Assembly: GCA_002007465.1 (NCBI GenBank)
Contig: LNAC01000008.1
Location: 6,761,487 to 6,825,486, forward strand
Length of the DNA: 64,000 nucleotides
Reading direction: 5' to 3'
DNA from: Ailurus styani
Taxonomy: Eukaryota; Chordata; Mammalia; Carnivora; Ailuridae
Shown: positions 1-12,149 of the stretch, one piece after another
Layout: each line of letters starts with the position of its first letter
Numbering within the stretch: the first letter of the stretch is position 1
Notes under the pieces: generated by a model
Databases searched by the model: none
What the model saw: only the letters and a program-made list of their open reading frames with translations
What the model was told of the DNA's origin: nothing
Program-made: the position numbers and the translations under genes

Positions 1-620
1 TGCTGCCCCCGCGGCCCCCGGCGATCCGGGCCCCCTCCCGTGCCCCGGTCCGGCCCCGCCTCGGGCCGCGCAGGGCGGGGGTGCGGAGGGTGGACTCCGC
101 GCGGAGACCGCTGGCGAGAGGCCCGGGCAGCCTGCGGGGTCCGCGACGTGCCGCTTGGAGTTTGCGGAAGTGTTGAGGGCCCGCGCTCCTCGCCCCACCG
201 TGCCTCAGTTTCCCGGGGGGGCGGTCACCCCCGCGTGCCGCCCGAGGCCGCCTCCGCCCGGGCCGTGCCAGCCTCCAGGCTTGCCGGAGGTGCGCGATCG
301 GAGGCCCGGGATATCCCCCGGGGCTGGCCCGAAGTTCTCTTGTAACAGGTGGGCCGACTAAGGCACAGAAGGGGTGGTGTCCGAGATGCCAACGTGGGAG
401 CCCAGGTCCTCTGAAAGGGGGAAAAGAAAAAAGTCACATCGTTCCCCGGAGGGCGCGCGTTTAAGGCGCTCAGGGCAGCAATAAAAACGCGCCCTGGTGA
501 CTCCTTATTCATACGGGGATTCCTGACCACCCGCCCCCCAGGTCCGCGCGGCGGGGGGAGGGGGAGGCCCGCTGGGCCTGACTCCAGGGCGCCCCCGCAT
601 GGCCCCGCGCTCCCTGCACC
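1..620. promoter_or_regulatory. CpG-island-like segment, possible promoter of the gene beyond the left edge
   Basis: The first ~600 bases are very GC-rich with frequent CpG and GC-box-like runs, unlike the neighbouring sequence, which becomes ordinary after about 620. The island is cut by the window edge. In human and other mammals LIMD1 is the next gene downstream of LARS2 in the same orientation, so its promoter would be expected to the left of LARS2 and on the minus strand here. That fits this island, but no LIMD1 coding sequence is visible in the window. The island is seen; the LIMD1 link is inferred from synteny. It could also be a different or orphan CpG island. Confidence 0.55.
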
Positions 621-1080
621 AACTCCGAGGTGACCCTGGAGAGGTGTCCTTTATAAAGCACAGGGCAGCCAGAGTGATCCTAAGGCAAATACCAGACCAG
701 TCACTTCCCTGCTTAAACCCTCAGTGCCTGCCCGTGCTTAGATTGAAATCAGCTCCCTGTCAGGCCCTTCCCCAACCTGATTTGGGAGCCTTCTGCACCC
801 CTGCTCCAGCTGCAAGAGCTTCCTAGGGTCTGCCCAGAGCCTGACCTTGAACTTTGTGGCTCATCCTTCCCGTGTCTGCTGAAATCACCCCCTCCTAGAG
901 GCCTTCTTTTTAGGCACCCTCTTTATTTTCTGATCAGTCCTGATCACTATTTAAAATTCTTTATCTGTCTACGTGCAGTGTGTTTGGCGGGTGGTTGGTT
1001 TCTCACCTCCTTAGATGGGATCTGAATGCCCAGTGCCTGGTACACAGTAGTCCCTGATGGTTGAAAAAGTGAATTAGTGA
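610..1080 (+). repeat. L2-type LINE fragment
   Basis: The pattern of a TCCCTGCTTAAACCCTCAG-like stretch, a CAGGCCCTTCC stretch and then CCCAGTGCCTGGTACACAGTAG towards the 3' end is the diverged 3' portion of a mammalian L2 element. Assigned by eye. Confidence 0.45.
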
Positions 1081-1399
1081 CTCTGTCTGCCAGGACTGTG
1101 GCAAGGAACTTTGTGTTCTGTAACCCCAAAGTGTGGTTCACATGGGCCAATAGAAGCGCATTGAAAATGCAGAAATTCACAACTCCCACCTCCATCCGTC
1201 CAACCTAGTAAACCAGGATCTTCATTTTAACACGATTCCCCAGGCTCTGTTTGCACAATAGATGGAGAAGGAACGCAGTAAAGGACTATGTAGAATGAGG
1301 TATTTTTACTTTTACAAAGCCTTTTAATACTTTTATCTACAAAAGTAGTACCTACCTATGTAACAACTTTGAACAATACAAAGATACATAAACTTTTAT

Positions 1400-1580
1400 T
1401 TTTTTAAGATTTTATTTGTTTGTCAGAGAGAGGGAGCACAAGCAGGGGGAGTGGCAGCCAGAGGGAGAAGTAGACACCCTGCTGAGCAGGGAGCCAGATG
1501 CAGGACTCAATCCCGGAACCCTGGGATCATGACCTGAGCCAAAGGCAGACGCTTAACCAACTGAGCCACCCAGACGTCCC
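1400..1580 (-). repeat. CAN-SINE (SINEC)
   Basis: Reverse-oriented carnivore SINE: T-rich tail and AAGATTTTATTTG at the left, GGGATCATGACCTGAGCC in the body, head GAGCCACCCAGACGTCCC at the right. The flanks carry a likely target-site duplication (ATACATAAACTTTTA on the left, ATACGTAAACTTTTA on the right). Confidence 0.9.
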
Positions 1581-1727
1581 AATACGTAAACTTTTACAAA
1601 GTTGCCCACAATCCCCCTGTTCAGAGGTCATTATTATTAAACAGTCCTTATGTATTCAGTAATACTTACTCATTAATAACTGGGCTTCCTCACAAAGTGA
1701 GTGACAGCATATGAACTTTCTAGAACA

Positions 1728-1994
1728 GTGGTTCTCAGAGTATGGTCCCTGAGCCAACAGCATCAGCATCACCTGGAACTGGTCTAAACTTGTGGTTCCC
1801 AAACTTGAACATGCATCAGAATTCCTTAGGGAGCTTATTAAACACTGGTTGCTGGGACATACCACCGGCTTCTGACCACATTCAGAACCACCACATTCAG
1901 TGGTTCTAGGGTGAGGTCTAAGAATTTGCATCTCTACCTGGTTCTCAGGTGATGCCGATGAAGGTTCAGGTACCACGCTTGAGAACCACTGGTC
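1728..1994. mobile_element. MER5A-type hAT-Charlie transposon fossils, two copies
   Basis: A fragment beginning CAGTGGTTCTCAGAGTATGG is followed at about 1790 by a nearly complete copy with terminal inverted repeats: GTGGTTCCCAAACTT on the left and TTGAGAACCACTGG on the right. The internal GCATCAGAATTCC is typical of MER5A, a short non-autonomous hAT-Charlie element. The two copies abut. Confidence 0.65.
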
Positions 1995-3033
1995 CAGAGT
2001 CCCAATTCCCATGCTTCCTCTCGGCACACAGAGAGGCGAGGGCATCTATCAGAGTAGAAATCTGTGGCCCACTTTCCCTGACCCCCGAGTACTGGGGTGT
2101 AGCTGACAGAGTCCTGGGAGCTCATGGCCATCCCTATGTGAAGACCGACAAGCTCAGAGCCAGCTTCCTGAGTGTTCGGTTCTAACAGCTGGAACCGTGG
2201 TATTAAAGCCACAAACACCTGCCAGGACCTCTTGTAAACCAGTTTTCTCTTTTCATGCTAACTTGGCAGTAGCACCTGGGCCCATAAGCCTTGGTCCCTA
2301 CCTGCTCCCCACCCAACCCTCATTTTGCCTTGCCTGGAGGGCTCAGATGCCATGAGTTTTACTCCCCACCCCCATTGCAGTTCTAGAAGCTGCGGCACCC
2401 TCTCCACCAAATAATACAGACACCTGAACCCGCTATCTGCCTATTTCCTCACCAGACTGGCTTGTCCCCTCTCGGTCTGTGGAGGACCTTACCCCTTTAC
2501 AAAGCAGCTTGGAAAGATGGCATTGCATGAACCTCAAGCCACAGAGTATACTACTGGGGAGGGGTACTCAGACCTGGCCAGCAGCCCACTGGATATTTTA
2601 CCACTGCTGTTTAATATTTAAAAGACAGACCTGTTCTCCCATTCTGTGCCCAACATGTGGAATCCCAGCCATGATTATTTCCTGTAGGCCAATTCTGTCT
2701 GTTCTGTGTGCCTGGAAACATCTGTTGATCCAAATCTCAAAATATGGGTTAATTCCTTGCACATCAGTTGTTTAAAAAGGAAAAATACTGAAGAGCTCGA
2801 GATTTGTATCGAGCCGTAGGCAGAGCATGGATGATTTTGTTTTTGTGTTTACTGGTAATGTTTTGTTTTGTTGCGTGAGAAATGTTCCACATTCTGTTTT
2901 ACCAGGAGAGCCTTTTCAAGACTGTGATCATTCCCCATGGCCCTGCCTGGAGATTCAAAGCCATTATCAACACCCAGTTTTCTTTTAGTCTTGAAGCTTA
3001 TTTTCATGAGCACTTGGATATAAAAAGTCCTCA

Positions 3034-3196
3034 GGGTGTCTGGGTGGCTCAGTCAGTGAGGGGTCCCACTCTTGATTTCGGCTCAGGTCATGATCGCAGG
3101 GTCGTGAGATGGAGCCCGGCGCTGGGCTCCGTGCTGGACGGAGGAACCTACTTGAGATTCTCTCTCCCTCTGCCCACTCCCCCTCCCCGCAAAAAG
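3034..3196 (+). repeat. CAN-SINE, older diverged copy
   Basis: Head GGGTGTCTGGGTGGCTCAG, then GGCTCAGGTCATGATCGCAG, then a CTCTCTCCCTCTGCCC pyrimidine stretch; the AATAAA tail is eroded. Confidence 0.85.
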
Positions 3197-3224
3197 TTGC
3201 CTGCCCATGAACAAACTTGTGAAA

Positions 3225-3615
3225 TGTGGAATTTTCAACTTGACCTGCCCAGAATCTCAGTAACGTCCGTCAGATCCTGTACCTCCCAGCTCCAAACCCT
3301 CCAGCAGCATCCCGAGCCACACTGAGAGCAAGGTCCTCCCCTTGAACCCATCTGATGGGGCCTCTTGCCACCAGTGTCGACCTCCTAACCTCCCTCTATC
3401 CCCCCTTCTTCCTCCACTCCAGCCCCACTGATTTCCTCACTGTCCTTCGCCCATGCCCTCACCTGGCTTTCATTCACTCACTGAACAAACATGACTGAGC
3501 ACCTAGGATGCCCTGGGCCCTCTTCCAGGTGCTGAGGATATGACAGCGAACAGAAGAGCCAGACGTGCCTGTCCTGTCTGGACTTACATCCCAGTGGGGC
3601 AGGGTGGACAATAAA
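3225..3615 (+). repeat. Old LINE (L2/L3-class) fragments
   Basis: TTCATTCACTCACTGAACAAACATGACTGAGCACCTAGG, then AGGTGCTGAGGATATGACAG and GTGGACAATAAACAA, follow the familiar pattern of an ancient mammalian LINE fragment. The part before about 3460 looks like L2. Family assignment is by eye. Confidence 0.35.
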
Positions 3616-6476
3616 CAAAGCAGAGACACGCCTTGTGGAGGACCCGAGGAAATGAGGAGAGAGGAAACGAAAGAAGAAACCAGGAAGAGGATGAGGAGGG
3701 GGGCGCCATCTTGAATACACCGGTTAGGGATGGTCTTGCTGAGCACAGACTTGAAGAAGAGCAAGCGGAAGGAGCCTCAGGAATTGTGTCGGGTAAAGTG
3801 AAATAGAGGGGAAATGCCATCAAGAGAGGCTTCTTTAGACTCTTGGTTTTTGTTTTTTTTTTCAATATGGGAAATGGTACCTGTTTCTCTGCTGATGGGA
3901 ATGGCCCACCGAGGCAGGTGGGAGTTGGGGGACGAGAATTGCTGTTGGAGGAGAAAGACAAAGGAGTGTTTGGAGGGACACACCCAAGTTGCAAAGAGGG
4001 CTGGGCTCCACTCTGTATTTTGTCCACGGTAATAGAAAGGGGGGCAAGAATCAGGTAGGTAGGTACCTAAGGTATTGGAATCTTGGAGTGCTACACAGCT
4101 CTTCTGAGTACTCTAAGTTTCTCGGTGAAAGAGGAAGTAAGGAGAGTTAGCTGAGAGGGGAGGCCAGGGGAACCGCTGTTAGGAACCAGTGTCTAGGGGA
4201 CCAGAAGACTGAATGGCCTGAAGAAACACAGAAGCTTCCCTTTCACTCCCAACGCCCACCCCGAGATCCGGGGCATGGATTTCAATGAGGCCTGCCAGCA
4301 CGGTGGCGTGTTTTTCTCTAGCCAAGGTTCAGTTGCCCAGATGTGGGCGTGAGGTAGGTGGAGAGCTGGATCTAGCCAGGACGGGCTTTTGCCAAGTGAG
4401 TGCAACATAAGGAGAGTGGGCAAGACAGTTGCCGCTTCTCCTGCCTCCACCCCGTTCCCCTCCCCTGATGTGCCATATCCCTGCGACTCCCTGGCTTACA
4501 GCCCTCAGGCCTGCCCTCAGGGGTCTCTTCTCCGGAAAGTCCTTCTCAACTCCCTTTCTCCAGCCCCATCCGCACCTGACACAGCAGCAAACGTCTGTCT
4601 CCTCACTAGGGAGCAAACCTCACCGGGCTATGGATCATTGGTCATTTTGCTCATTGCTACATCCCAGGAACCTAGAATGATGCTGGACACATGGGAGGGC
4701 CCCCCACAGAATGCTGTAAATACATCAGAAAAGGGACAACAGGCATCATCATCTATAGGCAGACAAAAGTCATTGGACTTAACCGTGACCCAGATTTGGA
4801 GAGACAAAGAGGAGGCTGTATTATTACCCTGGTGACTTTGTGTGTCCCTGCAAACCTTCTCTAGAGCTTGGCTCGTACCTGGTACAAATGTTTGACCTGC
4901 ATCATAAATCCTCTATCTCGCTAGTCAGGAGTATGAATACGTGTGCGTGTATTTGAATATATAAAGGATATTTGACTTAAGAATATCTGTTTGCATGCGT
5001 ACACGTGTATTTCCCATATAGGTGAATTGTGGACTAAAGGGCATTCGAAAACCCCAACCCAAGAGACTGCAGGCAGTCAGCGGTGCCCAGCCAGCCTGCG
5101 AATTACCAAGGGGCCCGGGAGGCAAAGGGCCCCCGTCTTTAGACAGAGCCCTGCTTATTTTGCAGTTAACTGAAAGGGCCTTTCTGTCGCTTTTGCTTGG
5201 CTGCAGGGAATGTCCCTGCACACAAAGCTGTGTGTGTCCCAAAGCTGGAGGGCCACTTCAGGGAGAGCTCTGAAAAGAATCTTTATATTTCGGCCGAACA
5301 GACGGATGAAGAATTAAGAACCCAGGTTCCTTGGGGCTCTTTCCATCCCCCTGATACCCAGAGCAGGCCAGGAGACCTTGGCTCCCCCAAATCTGTTTCC
5401 CGGACCTCCAGCCGTTCTGGCCTCGGGTTTCACTGTAGAATTGCCCCGCGGATGGAGAGAAACAGATGTGATGAAGGCCTTTTCCTGGTGCTTTTGGTCA
5501 TGATCGTCTGCCCTGGAAAGCTGCCCAGGCCAGACCCAGATATTCGGACCATGACCTTGCCATGCGTGGCATCTGGAGCCTACCCTCCGCTGGTCTCAGG
5601 CCCGCACCCCGGCCCTTGCACCGCACGGGACGACCCAGCTGCAGGCATGTGCCCGGCCACAAGGCCCCACGTGGCTCCCACATACCCCCAGGGGAGAGGG
5701 GCCCCCACCCCCACCCCCGGCCCCGGCCCAACCCCGCCCAGCACCATCTGCTCAGAGCACCGCCCAAAACACAGTGAACTGGAGCCCTCCTTTATGAATC
5801 AGCTCCGATGTCTGCTTCCTCTTTGTGACTTTTTAACAAGTAATACACGCCTATAGCTTCAAATGTAAAAGGTGTCAATGAGCACCGAGTGAAAAGTCTG
5901 TGTCCTCACTCCCACGGAGCCCCAGCCCACCGCTGGCCCATCCAGGGACAGCCACCTTCCCATGACCGAAGTACACAGGCATGACGTCCACGTCTTCCTA
6001 TCTTCCTTTTCTGTGACACAGAAAGTTCCACAGCCCTGCCCCTTGCCTTGTGCCCTCGACAGGGCTCTCGAAAACCTTTCCACATCACTTGGCATGCAGC
6101 TAGCTGCCTCGTTCTTTGGGAGGCCTGATGCTTCTCTCTCGGGCTGAGTCATGGACTTTTTAAACCCGTTGCCGAGTCCCAGACCTGCAGGCTTGTTCCG
6201 TCCACGCTCCTTCCAGTCCACACACGCAGCAACGGCTCACTCATACGCCACGTCACACTTGGGCTGGCGTGTCTGCGGGAAATGCACGAGGCAGGCGTGT
6301 TCCCAAAAACTCCGCCGTGCTGTGGAAATGACTGGTTGCCTGGATCTCTTCACTGACCCCTAGGAAGTCGGCACCTGCTTGGTACCACTCTGAACATCCA
6401 GACAGTGTTGAATTCCCTTCAGGGCTCATCAGAGAGGTCCTGGGATCCACTCCTTTGTATTAAAAAGGAAACTGAG

Positions 6477-6677
6477 GGGCGCCTGGGTGGCTCAGTGGGT
6501 TAAAGCCTCTGCCTTCGGCTCAGGTCATGATCTCAGGGTCCTGGGATCGAGGCCCGTATCAGGCTCCCTGCTTGGCGGGGAGCCTGCTTCCCCCTCTCTC
6601 TCTGCCTGCCTCTCTGCCTACTTGTGATCTCTCTCTGTCAAATAAATAAATAAATAGAAATCTTAAAAAAAAAAAAA
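6477..6677 (+). repeat. CAN-SINE, GTGGGTTAAAGCC subtype
   Basis: Complete SINE with head GGGGCGCCTGGGTGGCTCAG, the GTGGGTTAAAGCCTCTGCC variant and tail CTACTTGTGATCTCTCTCTG followed by AATAAATAAATAAATAG and poly(A). The motif GGAAACTGAGG occurs on both sides as a target-site duplication, so the insertion landed in an older MIR-like sequence. Confidence 0.93.
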
Positions 6678-6939
6678 GGAAAGGAAACTGAGGCACGGAG
6701 GAGCTAAGTTCTGCCACAGGGAGGCAGTGGATCGGGGATGGGTACCAGGCAGCCCAGTCTTGTGCCAGACTACCTGTCATGACACTATTGCCTAAGTGCT
6801 TGCTTGGCTACCAAAGCCCCTGCAGCTGCCTGCAGTGTGCGCCTATCAGCGGATGCCTGCCTCCCCAGCCCTCAGGGGAACCACGTCTTCTGTTCCCAGC
6901 ATGGAACAGCATGGAACAGCACCGCTTGATTGCTAGGGG

Positions 6940-7040
6940 GAGGCTGGGCTGCAAGCTCCCTGAGGGCAGGGATCAGGTCTGCTGCTCCACCTGGGATCCC
7001 GCACACCCCTCAGTGAATTATTACTGAATGAATGGGGATC
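6940..7040 (+). repeat. L2 3'-end fragment
   Basis: GCAAGCTCCCTGAGGGCAGG followed by TTATTACTGAATGAATGGGG matches the typical L2 3' terminal pattern. Confidence 0.45.
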
Positions 7041-7094
7041 GTCCTGGATAATGAGGATGCCGATCATAGCTGGCCTTCGTGGGGGGCTAAGAGC

Positions 7095-7195
7095 TCGCAT
7101 TAATCACCTCCTTGAATTTTCACAACAGCTCAGAGGGAAAACCATTATTATTTCCACTTTACAGATGGAGAAACAGAGGCTCACAGGGGCACGCG
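7095..7195 (-). repeat. MIR fragment
   Basis: TTTCCACTTTACAGATGGAG and AAACAGAGGCTCAC match the reverse complement of the MIR core. Confidence 0.6.
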
Positions 7196-9258
7196 CCATT
7201 CCGAGAGAGGAAAGAGCCAGAAAATGAGGCTGGAGCGAGCAGTCGGGGAGGCAGGAAGAGAGAAGAAAGAGCATCTGGGAAATGGAGAGAGGAAGGTGGA
7301 AACGTGTGCACGCGCCGTGCCACGTGGAGGCCATTGGCGGGGCCAGCTTCCGTGGCGAGTGGCATGACTCCCCCCCGGGACTCGTGGCCTGGGCCTGCAT
7401 CTGTTTTATGTGGGTAATAAGAAGTGGGTAATTGCAGAAGGGCAGCGGACGTGGGGAGGTTCGTGCTACCTTTGTAAAGCAACATCCAGAAGGAAGACGT
7501 GCTTGTGACATTTTCATTAACCGGTGCGGTTGGGTGTGAGCTCAGAAGAGGCAGCTCTCTGCTGGAGGGCAGCCCCGGGAGGAGCCGAGAAGCTGCCACG
7601 GAGCCGGACTGAGGGTCTGGGTGCGAATCTGCCCCCACCTGCGATCCGGGTCAGGTGCCCGCCGCTCGGAGAATGTGAGCCCTGCAGACAGGAGGGAGGA
7701 ATGCCCTGTTGATTGCCCCCCGCCTCATGTCACGCCGGCTGACGTCTTCATGCCACCCTGTCCCCTCCTTTCAGCCTCCGCCAAACAAGCAGCCCTAAGG
7801 CCAAGGCTCTGCGTCCGGCACAACCCAGCTATGGGGACCTCCAAAGGGGAATACTGGGAAGCAGAAAATGCTCACAATTCTCCAAGTCTGTTTAAAAAAA
7901 AACAAACCCAAACCATGAAAAAGATTTGCTCCATGGCCTCTGAGAGCTGTGCATGGACCGCGAGGCATAGCGGGTGCAGGGCGCTCGCCACATCTGAGGG
8001 CTGGTCGGAGTCACTGTTTTTTTTTCTTGTCAAAATAAATGGGCCTTTTGTGTTGAAAAAGATTTCATGGTTTGATTTCCTCTGAGGACCGCCAAGCCTC
8101 ATTGACGTGAGTGCACCTCACTAAAGCTCCCACTGCCATGAGCTGGCGGGCCTGGGGGGGACGGCCGTCCCCCACCCTCTCCCTCCTGGTCTAGGTGGGG
8201 ACCCGGGCCCTCCCCAGGCCCCAGGAGAGAGGCCAAGCTGACCGCAGGGCTGGGAGAGGACTGGGCCTCTTGGGCCTCTGGCAGGCCCTCCCCACTCCTA
8301 CCGTGGGGGGCGTGATCGCCTGACGCCCCAGAGGCCGCCCCCCCCAGGCTGCCCCCAGGCCCATTCCTGCGAGCTTCCCCCCGCCCCCCAGCTATCTTTG
8401 ACCTGAGGACTCTTTCAAACAGCAGCCTCCAGCCTCCTTTCCTTCTCTCCCTCACAGGGGTCAATGCGGGGAGCTCTTGCTCTCCTCCGTCTCCTTCCCC
8501 GTTCTCTCACGCAGATGTCTTCCCCCAATAAATCTCTTGCACAGCCCATCTTGGGATCGGCTCCTGCGAGGATCCCAATGGACACACCTGGAGCTTCTAG
8601 AAACTGATGGGAGTGCAGCCCACAGCACCAGTGTTCATTACCTGGAGGGCGGGATCTGTGTTAAATAGTCTTACGCTAATGTCCGGCTGTAATTGGGGTC
8701 ATCGCTCTGTCCCCTTCTAGAAGAGACATAGAATCCCTAGAGAGGTGCACATTGCACCCCAGGCCTTCTTGGCGCCTGCTACAGAGGGAGCGCCGAGTCC
8801 CGGACCATCTCAGCCCCATCTACTTGAGCAACTTCGCATCTCTGCCCCAGGTGCCTTGGCGGGCCGACGATCCCCACGTTCAAGGGTGAGGGCTCATGCT
8901 ACGTCACATTAATAAACAGAGGGCACTGGGGCGCAGTGGGCAGCTCCTCCTCTCTTCGTCGGGGGATGTGACATTGCTCACTTTAAGCAGGGACTCTGGG
9001 TGCCGTGAGGTCAGAGGGCAGGGAAGGGGAGAGGAAGGAAGGTGCAGGGGTGGGTTGGGGGGGAGTAGGGTCATTTTACCATTTACCCAGAAATGGTGCT
9101 GCCTTTTTCTAAATGGGTCGTAAAGTCCCGTTGCCGCTGCCCTCTCAGGAAGGCTGGTCTACCAGATCCCTCCTCAAGGAGAGGCGTGGGCCCCGGAGAA
9201 GTGGCACACGGGCAGGAGGTCAGAGCAAGCAGCCGGGAGAGAAGAGCAGGAGGCCCGT

Positions 9259-9672
9259 GCTGGGTTGAACAGTGTTCCCCCAAAGTCATGGCCTCCCTGG
9301 AGCCTCACAACAGGACCATGTTTGGAAACGGGGGTGTTTGCAGATGTAATGAGTTAAGGAGGTCACGTGGGACGGGGGCAGGTCCTAGGTCCAGTATGCC
9401 CCGCGTCTTGATACCGAGAGACACAGAGACACAGGGGGAGAATGCCCGGTGACAATGGGCACAGCTTTGTGCGATGCAGCCACAAAGTCAAGCATAGCAG
9501 AGGACGCTGGAGCCCCCAGAAGCTGGAAGGGACAAGGAAGGACTCCCCACTAGAGCCTTTGGAGGGAGCAGGCCCTGCCCACATCCTTGGTTTTGGATTT
9601 CCGGTCTCCAGAATGGTGGGGGAAGAGATCTCTGTTGTTTAAACCACGCAGGGTGTGACACTTGGTTGTGGG
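9259..9672 (+). repeat. Ancient mammalian interspersed repeat, family not assigned
   Basis: GGGTTGAACAGTGTTCCCCC, then CATGTTTGGAAACGGGGGTG, GCAGATGTAATGAGTTAAGG and a 3' part with TTTTGGATTTCCGGTCTCCAG and CTGTTGTTTAAACCACGCAG follow a widely dispersed mammalian medium-reiteration repeat that I recognise by pattern but cannot name with certainty. Confidence 0.5.
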
Positions 9673-9784
9673 ACTTTCTCACCCCCAGAGGGGCACAACC
9701 CATCTTGGCTCCCCTTCAACCAGCCCCCTCGTGAATATTCTGAATCCCCCAGTGAGGCAGATCTGAAAGATGCATGATAGCTTG

Positions 9785-10110
9785 TCATTCATTCATTCAT
9801 TCAACAAACAGTTATTGAGTATGTGCTCGGCACTGGGCCCTGTGCTCCGGGCTCTGGGCTGGGGACACCATGGGAAGTAAAGGACATGGGCCGGCTGCCC
9901 CTTGTGGCATCCGGGCTAATGGGAGACAGGTGCACACGGAACAATCACACACGTGGACGGGGAATTCACCGTGGCAGAAAGTGCTGGGAAAGAGAACACA
10001 TTCCTGGGAGCACAGTAGGGCAGCAGGGACAAAGCTTGGCTGAGGAGTGGGGTAGTCAGAGAGCAATTCTATGAGTAGTGTGCTGTGAGGGCAGGGAAGG
10101 GCTCCCCGGG
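9785..10110 (+). repeat. Old LINE-like fragment starting with a CATT tetranucleotide run
   Basis: CATTCATTCATTCATTCAAC, then GTTATTGAGTATGTGCTCGG and CTGGGGACACCATGGGAAG, resemble the same ancient repeat pattern as at 3470-3615. Weak, by eye. Confidence 0.3.
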
Positions 10111-10278
10111 GCCAGGAACTGAAAGAGGATGTGGCCACTCAGACTCGGGGCAGAAGGAAGGACATCTGGGAACAGGAGGTGGGTCCCCTAGGGCTGGTCA
10201 AGGGTCCTGGATTTATTCTAAAGTCCATGAGAAACACTCCCAGTTAAACCTCCATCCCAGTTATTCTCACAAGTGGAT

Positions 10279-10601
10279 TTTTTTTAAATTTTATTTTAAA
10301 GTAATTTCTACCCCCAATGTGGGGCTCGAACTTACAGCCCTGAGATCAAGAGTCACATGCTCCAGTGCCTGGGTGGCTCAGTCGGTTAAGCATCTGCCTT
10401 CGGCTCAGGTCATGATCCCGGGGTCCTGGGATGGAGCCTTGCACTGGGCTCCCTGCTCAGCGAGGAGTCTGCTTCCCCTCCCCTTCCCACTCCAGCTCTC
10501 TGTCGCTATCTCTGTCTCTCTCTCAAATAAAAAAATTAATTAATTAATTAATTAAAAAAAAAGAGTCCCGTGCTCCACCGACTGAGCCAGCCAGATGCCC
10601 C
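10279..10601 (-). repeat. CAN-SINE of short type, split by a second SINE
   Basis: The left part (10279-10363) has ACCCCCAATGTGGGGCTCGA and GATCAAGAGTCACATGCTCC. The right part (10561-10601) has CACCGACTGAGCCAGCCAGA. The flanks TCTCACAAGTGGATTTT and TCTCACAGTGGATTTT form a target-site duplication of the host element. It is interrupted by the plus-strand SINE at 10364-10560. Confidence 0.85.
10364..10560 (+). repeat. CAN-SINE nested inside another SINE
   Basis: Complete SINE with GTGCCTGGGTGGCTCAGTCG at the head and an (ATTA)n-poly(A) tail. Its 16-base target-site duplication is AAGAGTCACATGCTCC (10348-10363) and AAGAGTCCCGTGCTCC (10561-10576), two mismatches, both within the host SINE. Confidence 0.92.
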
Positions 10602-11265
10602 TCTCACAGTGGATTTTAAAACGGGGAGGTGGAAGGGCCCAGATGAGGCCACGGCGAGATGCTGTCATCTGCTGGGGAATGGTGTCACTGGCTGGAAATG
10701 TGCCCTCTCACCCCCACCTTTCGAACATGTATGTACAGACCTCACACTAAGCCTATATTGAAAAACAAGCTCACATCTGGATTCCAAATTGAGAGGAAAA
10801 TGAAGGAAAGCGGGGGGCGGGGGGAGAGTCTGCATTTTGCAGTCATTCCAACCCAAGAAGTCGGCCCTCGGGCGGGGCATGGCAGCTCCGTATTTGCAGA
10901 TGCCCTGATTGGCCTTACTTAGGGGCAGTTTTTGGAGAAAAACATTCTGTGGGTCTCGTCTCTCTCTCTCAGGGCTGTCCAGGATCCCGGAGGCCCGGTT
11001 GCTCTCGTGTCTGTGGGTGTCTCTTCTCTGTCCAGACAGTGGGCACCTGGGAGGAATGTTGCGGGGAGGGGGGGAGGCAAGAAGGGGTGCGTGTGGCTAG
11101 GGGAGGGGAGGGGCAGGAAGAGTCAAAGCCAGGTCATCCCAGCACAGAACCATGAGTCTCATGAACCCCAAGTAGGGTATATACAAAGAAAACCACATCG
11201 AGGCACATCCAACTCAAAGAGCTGAAAAGGAGTTTAAAGAGACAACCTTAAGAGTAGACAAAGGA

Positions 11266-11460
11266 GGGGCACCTGGGGGGCTCAGTTGGTTGAGCAGCTG
11301 CCTTCGGCTCAGGTCATGATCCCGGAGACCCGGGATCGAGTCCCATATCGGGCTCCCAGCAACGTGGGGAGCCTGCTTCTCCCTCTGACCTTCTCCCCTC
11401 GTGTTCTCTCTCACTTTCTCTCTCTCTCAAATAAATAAATAAAATCTTAAAAAAAAAAAT
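11266..11460 (+). repeat. CAN-SINE
   Basis: Head GGGGCACCTGGGGGGCTCAG, body CTTCGGCTCAGGTCATGATC, tail AAATAAATAAATAAAATC and poly(A). Target-site duplication AGTAGACAAAGGA on both sides. Confidence 0.93.
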
Positions 11461-11604
11461 GAGTAGACAAAGGAAAAGGGGGATCTTCAACGAACAACAA
11501 TAACATTTTCATCAGAAACGGACAGCCAGAGGCCAATGGAATGGGATCTAAAATGTTGAAAGAGACGCTTGTCAACCAAGAAGTCTGTAGTGAAAGTACA
11601 GAGA

Positions 11605-11739
11605 GAACCAGTGGGGGAGGGGCAGGGGGAGAAGCAGACTCCCCTCGGAGCAGGAGCCTGACTTGGGACTCGATCCCTAGAACCTTGGGATCATGAGCTG
11701 AAGGCAGACGCTTAACCGACTGAGCCAACTAGGCACCCT
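11605..11739 (-). repeat. CAN-SINE, tail-truncated
   Basis: Body GGGGGAGAAGCAGACTCCCC, then TTGGGATCATGAGCTGAAGG and head GACTGAGCCAACTAGGCACC; the A-tail part is missing. Confidence 0.85.
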
Positions 11740-11994
11740 AAACAAATTTCTTTAAAGACTGTTGGCTATTGAACACAAAAATAATAAGCAATTTACATGG
11801 GATTTATAGCATATAGAGAAAAAGTATTTAGTAGTAGCTCAAAGGGCAGGAAGAGCAGTTCGGTTTGCACGCCATGAAGCGTGCAATTACCAATTACATT
11901 TGCGTGCTGAAATGTCTAAAATAGTCATTAAAATAATACAAAGAAATATAAAAAATATAATATCTACATGATACTCAGGACAACTGGGTAGACC

Positions 11995-12110
11995 ATTCTG
12001 GGCAATTATCATCCAATTTAAGAAAGATAAAGAAACTCAGGCTTGGAGAGCCTCAAGTTTTGCCCAAGGTGGCCGAATAAGAAATAGATACCCCAGAACT
12101 CAACCCAAGT
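11995..12110 (-). repeat. MIR-like fragment
   Basis: GATAAAGAAACTCAGGCTTG followed by GCCCAAGGTGGCCGAATAAG matches a reverse-oriented MIR core, diverged. Confidence 0.45.
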
Positions 12111-12149
12111 TTTTGGACTCTCCAAGCCTCTTCCATCATTCCAAGCGTC

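Noticed and set aside
5197..5856. 219-codon plus-strand frame in the intergenic region
   Set aside because: Proline-rich, no known domain, no promoter or splice context; consistent with chance in GC-rich sequence.
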